Made by a program: the position numbers and the translations under genes. DNA of 64,000 nt, taken from contig NZ_CP162488.1 of assembly GCF_041242975.1 (NCBI RefSeq), positions 158,501 through 222,500 of the forward strand, written 5' to 3'. This DNA comes from Xanthomonas sp. DAR 35659 (GTDB lineage: Bacteria; Pseudomonadota; Gammaproteobacteria; Xanthomonadales; Xanthomonadaceae). The first letter of the stretch is position 1, and the number at the start of each line of letters is the position of its first letter. Shown in pieces: positions 55,703 through 64,000 of this stretch. The notes under the pieces are model-generated. The model did not search any database, was not told where the DNA came from, and saw only the letters and a program-made list of their open reading frames with translations.

Positions 55703-56626
55703 TCATGCAGCAGCGATGACGGGAGGCGGGTAAGAGGCCTGATCGCGTGCGATGGCATTGAGCCAGCGCAGGAACTTGTGCATGCAGGCGACGATGGCGA
55801 CCTTGGACGGCTTGCCTGCTGCCTTCAGGCGTGCATAGGTGTTGGCTAAGGGGGAGCCGGCGCGGATGGAGGCCCAGGTGGCCATGTACAGGACCCGTCG
55901 CACGTCGGCGCGTCCGCCGGTGATGCGGCGTTGGCCTTTCCAGCCACCGCTGTCGCGATTGAACGGGGCCAGCCCGACCAGGGCGGCGAGCTTGCGCGGC
56001 GGCAGCGTTCCCAGTTCCGGCAGCCGTGCGGCCAGGGTGGCGCGCAGGATCGCTCCGACCCCAGGGACCTTGGGCAGGGTCGAACATGTTCTGGCCTGTT
56101 GCTCGACCTGCCGGTCCAGCGCCCGGATCTGTTGATTCATCAGGGCGATGACCCGCTCGCACTGGTGGCGCACGTCGGGACTGGTGATGTGATCCAGGCG
56201 GCGCCGGTGGGCATCGCGCTGGCCGACCACGGTGGTGCGCAGGTCGAGCAGTTCGCGTAGCTGCTGCAGGTGCTCTGGCAGCACGGTCGTGGGCGTGGTC
56301 GGGATGTGCTCAGCCGCGATGGCCAGCAGCCGCGCGTCCAGGGCGTCGGTCTTGGCATGCAGGCCCAGTGCGTTGGCCAACGCACGCGGGCGCTGGGCAG
56401 ACATGCGCACCGCCGGCAGGTCGGCCTGGCGCAGAGCCCGCAGCACCGCCGTCTCATAGCCGCCGCTGGCTTCCAACACGATCCGCTCACAAGCCATCGT
56501 GGACAGACGCTGGACCAACTCACGCCGTCCTTGCAGCGTGTTGGGCTGGGTCCAGGCCAGTCCGTCCGGCTGCACATGGATGACCAGTTCGGCCTTGGCC
56601 ACATCGATTCCGACAAAGCGCCGCAT
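55703..56626 (-). CDS. IS110-family transposase (DEDD recombinase)
   Basis: A 307-residue bridge-RNA-guided recombinase. The N-terminal DEDD/RuvC-like domain starts MRRFVGIDVAKAELVIHV and includes LEASGGYETAVLRAL and AKTDALDARLLA. The C-terminal transposase_20 domain has STLPKVPGVGAILRATLAA and RKLAALVGLAPFNRDSG with the conserved Ser region GWKGQRRITGGRADVRRVLY. ATG at 56626 is chosen; the upstream frame overlaps the non-coding RNA region. It appears intact. Confidence 0.93.
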   Translation of the reverse strand: MRRFVGIDVAKAELVIHVQPDGLAWTQPNTLQGRRELVQRLSTMACERIVLEASGGYETAVLRALRQADLPAVRMSAQRPRALANALGLHAKTDALDARLLAIAAEHIPTTPTTVLPEHLQQLRELLDLRTTVVGQRDAHRRRLDHITSPDVRHQCERVIALMNQQIRALDRQVEQQARTCSTLPKVPGVGAILRATLAARLPELGTLPPRKLAALVGLAPFNRDSGGWKGQRRITGGRADVRRVLYMATWASIRAGSPLANTYARLKAAGKPSKVAIVACMHKFLRWLNAIARDQASYPPPVIAAA

Positions 56627-56842
56627 AGACGTTCTCCGCAGTAGACTCAGGGACGAGAGCGCTCCTGCCGATGCCCACGCTTGTGAGGTTCGAGTTCGCG
56701 GCTCGGGCAACTGTTCGGGCTTATCAGGCAGGAGAAACGGAGTGCGGCGGCACTGACTCCTACTCGTGCTCGTTTGGCACTGCGGCTAAACGGCCTGCCG
56801 CACTCCGCTCTCACCTACAACGATAAAGCCTAGTAAGACACA
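56627..56842 (-). ncRNA. Predicted IS110 bridge RNA region
   Basis: The non-coding end upstream of the transposase. On the minus strand an 11-bp perfect stem (cggagtgcggc at 56738-56748 paired with gccgcactccg at 56797-56807) holds a 48-base loop. Within the loop, one strand carries agccgc (complement of 56782-56787), identical to the left flank, and the other carries gtaggag (complement of 56757-56763), complementary to the right flank. This is the pattern expected of a target-binding loop. Exact RNA ends cannot be set from sequence alone. Confidence 0.65.
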
Positions 56843-56844
56843 AG

Positions 56845-56904
56845 CGGCTTTAGCCGCGACGAGGCGTTCCTTGTAAAGCCCGTCGCGGCTGAAGCCGCTC
56901 CTAC
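56845..56904. repeat. Paired REP-like palindrome (right part, interrupted by IS110)
   Basis: The first unit (cggctttagccgcgac) lost its gtaggag end to the other side of the IS at 55688-55695. The facing unit is complete at 56882-56904. The pair is 84 bases upstream of the transglycosylase gene. Confidence 0.85.
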
Positions 56905-56988
56905 AACAGCGCGGCTGCGACACCACGTGAGCCGCCCATTCCCCACGGTTGTTTATGATGTCCGGCCTGCCGTTGGCGAGGAATTCCG

Positions 56989-59301
56989 ATGATGCGTTTC
57001 GCCTGGGCCCTGCTGCTGGCCGCGCCCTGCGCCGCCGCGCAGACCCTGCCCGCGCCGCCGACGCCGGTGGCGCCCGACCCCGCCTTCGTCGGCTGCCTGT
57101 CCACGCTGCGCACGGCTGCCGCCAAGACCGGCGTGACCGCCACCGCGTTCGACCGCTTCACCGCGAACGTGCAGCCGGACATGAGCGTGCTGCCGCTGCT
57201 GGACGCGCAACCGGAATTCACCACGCCGATCTGGGACTACCTGGCAGCGCTGGTGGACAGCGAGCGCGTGGCCGATGGCCGCGCGCTGTTGGCCACGCAC
57301 CACGACCTGATCGCGCGGGTGGCGCAGCAGTACGGCGTCGATGCCGAAACCGTGGTCGCGGTGTGGGGCGTGGAGAGCGACTACGGCCGCCTGGCCGGCA
57401 AGCGCCCGCTGCTGGTGTCGCTGCTGACCCTGTCGTGCAACGGCCGCCGCCAGCCGTTCTTCCGCGGCGAACTGTTCGCGCTGCTGAAGCTGCTGCAGGC
57501 CGGCGACCTGCAGCCCGAGGGCCTGACCGGCTCTTGGGCCGGCGCGTTCGGGCAGACCCAGTTCATGCCCAGCACCTATGCGCGCGTCGCCGTCGACGGC
57601 GATGGCGATGGCCGCCGCGACCTGGTCGCCAGCATCCCCGATGCATTGGCCTCCACCGCCAACTACCTGAAGCTGGCCGGCTGGCAGAGCGGGCAGCCGT
57701 GGGGCATGGAGGTGAAGCTGCCGGCCGGCTTCGACCCGGCCCTGGCCGGCCGCACCCAGCGCCGGCCGCTGTCCGACTGGCGCGCGCGCGGGCTGACCGC
57801 CAGCGACGGCAGCGCGCTCGAGCTGCCCGCGCTGGCACCGCAGACGCCGGCCGCGGTGCTGCTCCCGGCCGGCGCGCAAGGCCCGGCGTTCCTGGTGTTC
57901 CGCAACTACGACGCGATCTACGCCTACAACGCCGCCGAGAGCTATGCGCTGGCGATCGCCCTGCTGTCCGACCAGCTACGCGGCAAGCCCGGCCTGACCG
58001 CCGCCTGGCCCACCGACGACCCCGGCCTGGGCCGGCCCGAGCGGCGCGCATTGCAGACCCTGCTGCTGGCGCGCGGCCACGACATCGGCCAGCCCGACGG
58101 CATGATCGGCAGCGCCACCCGCCGCGCGATCCAGGCCGAACAGCAGCGCCTGGGCCTGCAGCCGGCCGACGGCCGCGCCGGGCAACGCATCCTCGATGCG
58201 CTACGCCGTGAGGCGTCCGGCATGCCGGCAGCGCCGGCCCCGGCCGCGCCCGCCATTCCCCGGACCGTTCCGGCCACCCAGACGCCTGCTGCCACGCCGG
58301 CCGCCCCGGCCGCACCCGTGCCTGCCGGCGCGCCATCGCCATCGCCGTTCGGCGGCAAGCCCGCGACCAGCTTCCGCGTGCCGGCGCGCTACCCGGCCTT
58401 CGTCCAAACCCCCGCGCCACGGAGCATCCATCCCATGTCCGAGATCCCCGGCCTGAGCACAGGCGACTTCCACGGTTATCCCTCGCTGCTGGTGGAGACG
58501 CCGCAGTCCACCGCCGCGATCAGCCTGTTCGGCGGCCAACTGCTGTCGTTCGTGCCCAAGGGCGGCACCGACGTGATGTGGCTGTCGCCGAGCGCGCAGC
58601 CCACGCCAACGCCGATCCGCGGCGGCACTCCGGTGTGCTGGCCGTACTTCGGCCGCCAGGACCAGCGCGACGACGTGCCGGCGCACGGCTTCGTGCGCAC
58701 CGTGCCGTGGCAGTTGCGCGATGCGCGCCGCGAGGCCGACGGCAGCATCGTGCTGACCCTGGCGCCGCCGGACTTCGACGACCTGCCGCTGCGCCTGCGT
58801 ATGCAGTTGCACATCGGCGCCACCCTGGAGCAGCGCCTGATCACCGACAACGTCGGCACCGCCCCGGCGCGCTTCACCCAGGCGCTGCACAACTATTTCC
58901 GCGTCGCCGACGCCACCCAGGTGCGGGTGCAGGGCCTGGACGGCCTCGACTACCTGGACAAGTTCGAAGGCTACGCCACGCCGCACCGCCAGCACGGGGA
59001 CTGGAGCCTGCAGGATCCGCGCGATCCGGGCCGCAGCGACCGCATCTACACTGGCGCCGGCGGCCGCTACACGCTGCGCGACCCGGGCCTGCAGCGCCGC
59101 ATCGAGATCGCCACCGCCGGCAGCCGCACCCTGGTGGCCTGGAACCCGGGCGAGGCCGGCGCGCAGAAGATGGCCGACGTCGGCGCGCACTGGCGCCAGT
59201 TCGTCTGCCTGGAGGCGGCCAACGCCGGCCCCGACGTGATCGACCTGGCCCCGGGCGCGCAGCACGTCCTGCAGCAGACCATCGCGGTCGCCGCGCTGTG
59301 A
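56989..59301 (+). CDS. Lytic murein transglycosylase fused to a D-hexose-6-phosphate mutarotase
   Basis: A 770-residue single frame. Residues 1-17 form a signal peptide; about 30-330 are an SLT_2/MltB-type transglycosylase (VWGVESDYGRLAGKRPL with catalytic Glu129, GSWAGAFGQTQFMPSTYARVAVDGDGDG); about 345-405 are a peptidoglycan-binding domain. A Pro/Ala linker leads to Met483 (58435), from where MSEIPGLSTGDFHGYPSLLVETP through GGTPVCWPYFG, PAHGFVRTVPW and TQALHNYFRV is a YeaD-type mutarotase. The first part acts in the periplasm and the second is normally cytoplasmic, so the fusion is biologically odd. No stop exists between them. A gaggaattcc site precedes the start. Confidence 0.9.
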   Translation: MMRFAWALLLAAPCAAAQTLPAPPTPVAPDPAFVGCLSTLRTAAAKTGVTATAFDRFTANVQPDMSVLPLLDAQPEFTTPIWDYLAALVDSERVADGRALLATHHDLIARVAQQYGVDAETVVAVWGVESDYGRLAGKRPLLVSLLTLSCNGRRQPFFRGELFALLKLLQAGDLQPEGLTGSWAGAFGQTQFMPSTYARVAVDGDGDGRRDLVASIPDALASTANYLKLAGWQSGQPWGMEVKLPAGFDPALAGRTQRRPLSDWRARGLTASDGSALELPALAPQTPAAVLLPAGAQGPAFLVFRNYDAIYAYNAAESYALAIALLSDQLRGKPGLTAAWPTDDPGLGRPERRALQTLLLARGHDIGQPDGMIGSATRRAIQAEQQRLGLQPADGRAGQRILDALRREASGMPAAPAPAAPAIPRTVPATQTPAATPAAPAAPVPAGAPSPSPFGGKPATSFRVPARYPAFVQTPAPRSIHPMSEIPGLSTGDFHGYPSLLVETPQSTAAISLFGGQLLSFVPKGGTDVMWLSPSAQPTPTPIRGGTPVCWPYFGRQDQRDDVPAHGFVRTVPWQLRDARREADGSIVLTLAPPDFDDLPLRLRMQLHIGATLEQRLITDNVGTAPARFTQALHNYFRVADATQVRVQGLDGLDYLDKFEGYATPHRQHGDWSLQDPRDPGRSDRIYTGAGGRYTLRDPGLQRRIEIATAGSRTLVAWNPGEAGAQKMADVGAHWRQFVCLEAANAGPDVIDLAPGAQHVLQQTIAVAAL

Positions 59302-59996
59302 CGGCACGGGCCGTGGTCTCCGTTCGCCAGGCCTGCGCCGGCGAACGTTGGCCGCGGTCCGTCGCCACGACGCGTTCGGCCAACCAGCCGTCGTGCATGC
59401 CGATACGCAGTGCCCCATGTTTCTTGTGGGAGGGACTTCAGGGCACCTCTGACAACGTCGGACAGTGCCCTGTAGGGGCGGCTTCAGCCGCGACGGGCTC
59501 TACCGGGAACGCTTCGTCGCGGCTGAAGCCGCTCCTACAGGGCGTGCTGCATCCGGTTGGTTGTGGCGAAAGCAGGCGATTGGACGTGCCCTTCCGTCCC
59601 GACGCGCCTCCCGACGTGATGGCGCACACGGCGGCCCGATGCGCTCGACCTAAGCCGGCGCACGCTGCCCCCAAGCCTGTCGCCATACCGCATTCGACCC
59701 ACCCAGCGACGTGCCCGCCGATCGCAAGCGCGCTGCGGGCTCCTTATGGGAGGGACTTACGTCCCGACGCGCAGCTCCGGCAGGCAGCGGCGCCGACACT
59801 TCGCCGTGATCTCCCGTGCGCAACGACGTGCGCATGGGAAGGACGCGGCGTCACCACCACCCCAGCGTGTCCCGGTCATCTCCGACCCACGGCTTCCGCG
59901 TCGCATCGCCGGCCATCCACTTCATCGCAACCTCTCCCACCGTTCCCCGCAACGCGACGCCGCCGCTTACACTGCCGCGTCCGTCGGAGAGTCGCC
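59302..59996. repeat. Gene-free region with paired REP-like palindrome
   Basis: A paired palindrome lies at 59472-59494 and 59516-59538. The phrase gggagggactt occurs twice, near 59428 and 59750. No plausible gene is present; the open frames are shadow-like. The efflux gene promoter should lie in the last 100 bases, but no motif is clear. Confidence 0.7.
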
Positions 59997-61247
59997 GTGC
60001 CGTCCTCGCCTCCTGCCGCGCGCACCCGCCGCGCCGCCCTGATCTTCATCTTCATCACCTTGCTGATCGACGTGCTGGCCTTCGGCGTCATCATCCCGGT
60101 GCTGCCCGGACTGGTGCGCGGCTTCACCGGCGGCGATTTCGCCGCGGCGGCCAAGTGGGTCGGCTGGTTCGGCTTCCTGTTCGCCGCGCTGCAGTTCGTC
60201 AGTTCGCCGTTGCAGGGCGCGCTGTCCGACCGCTACGGTCGGCGCCCGGTGATCCTGGCCTCGTGCCTGGGCCTGGGCGTGGACTTCGTGGTGATGGCGC
60301 TGGCGCAGAGCCTGCCGCTGCTGCTGTTGGCGCGGGTGGTGTCGGGCATCTTCTCGGCCAGCTTCACCAGCGCCAACGCCTACATCGCCGACATCACCGC
60401 GCCGGACAAGCGCGCCAAGGCCTACGGCATGATCGGCGCCGCGTTCGGACTCGGCTTCGTGGTCGGCCCGCTGCTCGGCGGCTGGCTCGGCAGCTACCAC
60501 CTGCGCGCGCCGTTCTGGTTCGCCGCCGGGCTGGCCCTGCTCAACTTCCTCTACGGGCTGTGGGTGCTGCCCGAGTCGCTGGCGCCGGAGCGGCGCACCC
60601 CGCGCCTGGACTGGGCGCACGCCAACCCGTTCGGCGCGCTTCGTCTGCTGCGTCGCTACCCGCAGGTGTTCGCGCTGGCCGCGGTGATCTTCCTCGCCAA
60701 CCTGGCGCACTACGTCTATCCCAGCGTGTTCGTGCTGTTCGCCGAATATCGCTATCAATGGGGTCCCAAGCAGGTGAGCTGGGTGCTGGCCCTGGTCGGG
60801 GTGTGCAGCATCGTGGTCAACGCGCTGCTGGTCGCGCGCGTGGTGCGCCGGTTCGGCGAGCGCGGCGCGCTGCTGTTCGGCCTGGGCTGCGGCGTGGCCG
60901 GCTTCGCCATCTACAGCGTCGCCGGCAGCGGCGCGATGTTTCTGCTCGGGGTGCCGATCAGCGCGCTGTGGGCGGTGGCCGGGCCGTCGGCGCAGGCGAT
61001 CGTCACCCGCCACGTCGGCGCCGATGCGCAAGGCCGCGTGCAGGGCGCGCTGATGAGCCTGGTCAGCCTGGCCGGCATCGTCGGGCCGCTGCTGTACACG
61101 TGGGTGTTCGCGCTGTTCATCGGCCGCCACGCCCCGGCGCATCTGCCCGGCGCGCCGTGGCTGCTGGCCGCATTGCTGCTGGCGCTCGGCTGGGTCCTGG
61201 CCTGGCGCGCCGCGCGCCTGCCCGAGCGTGCCGCCGCAGCCGTGTAG
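59997..61247 (+). CDS. TetA-like MFS efflux transporter
   Basis: A 416-residue 12-TM drug/proton antiporter of the DHA1 class. Signatures: LIFIFITLLIDVLAFGVIIPVLPGLV, GALSDRYGRRPVIL between TM2 and TM3, and SANAYIADITAPDKRAKAYGMIGAAFGLGFVVGPLLGG (motif C). It is close in pattern to TetA(A/B/C) but the substrate cannot be inferred. It starts at GTG 59997, supported by a cggagag ribosome-binding site 6 bases upstream and the absence of an ATG in the right place. Confidence 0.9.
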   Translation: MPSSPPAARTRRAALIFIFITLLIDVLAFGVIIPVLPGLVRGFTGGDFAAAAKWVGWFGFLFAALQFVSSPLQGALSDRYGRRPVILASCLGLGVDFVVMALAQSLPLLLLARVVSGIFSASFTSANAYIADITAPDKRAKAYGMIGAAFGLGFVVGPLLGGWLGSYHLRAPFWFAAGLALLNFLYGLWVLPESLAPERRTPRLDWAHANPFGALRLLRRYPQVFALAAVIFLANLAHYVYPSVFVLFAEYRYQWGPKQVSWVLALVGVCSIVVNALLVARVVRRFGERGALLFGLGCGVAGFAIYSVAGSGAMFLLGVPISALWAVAGPSAQAIVTRHVGADAQGRVQGALMSLVSLAGIVGPLLYTWVFALFIGRHAPAHLPGAPWLLAALLLALGWVLAWRAARLPERAAAAV

Positions 61248-61415
61248 GGCGCCGGACCGCCGACCCAGCGCGCCGGCGGATGAATCGCTCAGGTTGAGGC
61301 GCGACAAACCGGCGCATCGCTGCGCGTGTCGCCTGGCGCCGCGCATTCATGATGCTAGGCTGTGTGGCCTATCCGCCGTCGCGGCCTGCCAGGCTGCCTC
61401 AGACCGCACGCCGTC

Positions 61416-62017
61416 ATGATGCCGCTTCCCGACGGGGCCGCCGCGCCTCCGCCCGCCACCGTCTCGCGCCTGCTGCGCGAGGCCACCGCGCAGCAGCACC
61501 AGGCCGTCGAACGCCTGCCGGCCATGCGCGCGTTGATGCACGCGGCCTTGTCCGTGGACGACTACATCCAGGTGCTGCGCCGCCACCACGCCGTGCTCGC
61601 CGGCTGGGAACGGCGCGAGTCCGCCTGGCTGCATGCCAGCGGCGATGCCGACTGGCGCTACCAGCCGCGTGCCGCGCTGCTCGAACAGGATCTGGCCGCG
61701 CTGCATGCGCCGCCGCCAGCGTCGGCAGTGCCGCCGCCGGCGCACGGCAATGGCGGCCGCTGGGGCATGCTGTACGTGGTCGAAGGCTCGCGCCTGGGCG
61801 GCCGGGTGATCGCCCGGCACCTGCGGCAGACCTTGGTCGAGGCGACGCCGGCACTGACCTACTTCGAGCTCGGCCACGCCGAGCCGGCGAGCTGGCGGCG
61901 CTTCCAGCAGCGCCTGGAGCAGGCACTGCCGACCACGGCCCTGCGCCAGGCCGCGGTCGACGGCGCACGCGCGATGTTCGCGCACTTCCACACCCACCTT
62001 GCCCTGGAGACCGCCGC

Positions 62018-62021
<4 letters not shown>
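61416..62021 (+). CDS. bphO: Biliverdin-producing heme oxygenase
   Basis: A 201-residue heme oxygenase that cleaves heme to biliverdin, the chromophore of the adjacent phytochrome. The proximal heme ligand is probably His28 in LLREATAQQHQAVE, and the distal helix contains GRWGMLYVVEGSRLGGRVIARHL. The ATG at 61416 is used; the next codon is also Met. The stop overlaps the bphP start (ATGA), so the two are one operon. Confidence 0.93.
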
Positions 62022-63913
<1,892 letters not shown>

Positions 63914-63932
63914 GTGCACGGGCGGCGCCTGC

Positions 63933-64000
63933 TCAACGCGGGCGCCGCCATAGCAGCGAGGTCGCCGCGCCGGCCAGCAGCCCCCAGAACGCCGCGCCGA
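63933..64000 (-). CDS. 3' end of a membrane protein gene (partial)
   Basis: The last 22 codons of a minus-strand frame ending at 63933 (AAFWGLLAGAATSLLWRRPR). The hydrophobic Gly/Ala-rich segment followed by a basic end suggests an integral membrane protein. The rest lies beyond the window, so it cannot be identified. It is convergent with bphP. Confidence 0.45.
   Translation of the reverse strand, partial: GAAFWGLLAGAATSLLWRRPR

Larger units (their letters stand above)
55694..56844 (-). mobile_element. IS110-family insertion sequence in a REP-like palindrome
   Basis: The element is bounded by an 'ag' dinucleotide on each side (55694-55695 and 56843-56844). Joining the flanks restores a normal palindromic unit (gtaggag + cggctttagccgcgac), so the boundaries are exact. 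It has no terminal inverted repeats, as expected for IS110. The transposase runs on the minus strand, and a 216-base non-coding region precedes it (56627-56842). The minus-strand core is CT, the dinucleotide reported for IS621. Confidence 0.88.

Overview
The window is a GC-rich chromosomal segment (roughly two thirds G+C) that reads as Xanthomonas or a very close relative in the Xanthomonadaceae/Lysobacteraceae. Pointers are a bphO-bphP pair whose phytochrome has the PAS-GAF-PHY-PAS layout without a kinase, a six-gene mla operon ending in mlaA, an LipA/LesA-like secreted esterase, and the dispersed 'gtaggagcggcttc' and 'cccctctcccaccggg' palindromes seen throughout Xanthomonas genomes. The species is not resolved. 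No tRNA, rRNA or CRISPR array is visible.

Layout. 1-3108: end of an unrecognised gene, a hypothetical gene, a glutathione peroxidase, then 1.4 kb of gene-free nested inverted repeats and simple repeats. 3109-7341 (minus): mlaFEDCBA, the retrograde outer-membrane phospholipid transport operon. 7944-15574: an unusual surface-protein locus with a DUF6916-type gene, a GNAT acetyltransferase and three tandem phage-tail-collar paralogues, divergent from a 1588-residue autotransporter built of Calx-beta, putative-Ig and cadherin-like repeats. 15585-16920: tandem palindromic repeats, one of them split by an IS1595-family element. 16967-26356: recC-recB-recD; the recB-recD junction carries a repeat-associated duplication of the recD start, and recB contains a repeat-derived in-frame insertion.

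26419-28934 is an AT-richer island of five small unknown genes that resembles an orphan immunity-gene cassette. 29198-33100 holds a lipoprotein, an XRE-DUF805 fusion, a secreted TPR protein, a HIT hydrolase and a truncated duplicate of the HIT gene set among repeated short motifs. 33361-35982 is a second AT-rich patch with two unknown genes, one with a PD-(D/E)XK-like core, next to a membrane-anchored Mrr-type endonuclease; it is a candidate defence locus. 36257-44647 holds a DUF2306 membrane protein, an LipA-like esterase, a secreted unknown, a TonB/TolA-like envelope protein, a chemoreceptor and a KgtP-like dicarboxylate transporter, followed by folE.

45475-52562 is a complete type I Wadjet system (jetA-jetB-jetC-jetD); JetC ends in an unusual histone-H1-like Lys/Ala/Pro tail. 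After a TSUP permease, a YchJ-type SEC-C protein and a 7TM diguanylate cyclase comes an IS110 element sitting precisely in a chromosomal palindrome. Its non-coding end shows a stem-loop whose loop strands match the two insertion flanks, as expected for a bridge RNA. The window closes with a lytic transglycosylase fused in frame to a hexose-6-phosphate mutarotase, a TetA-like efflux MFS, bphO-bphP, and the edge of a minus-strand gene.

The Wadjet system, the Mrr-associated patch and the immunity-like cassette are accessory functions. mla, recBCD, folE and bphOP are core functions. Mobile elements and palindromes account for most of the non-coding space.
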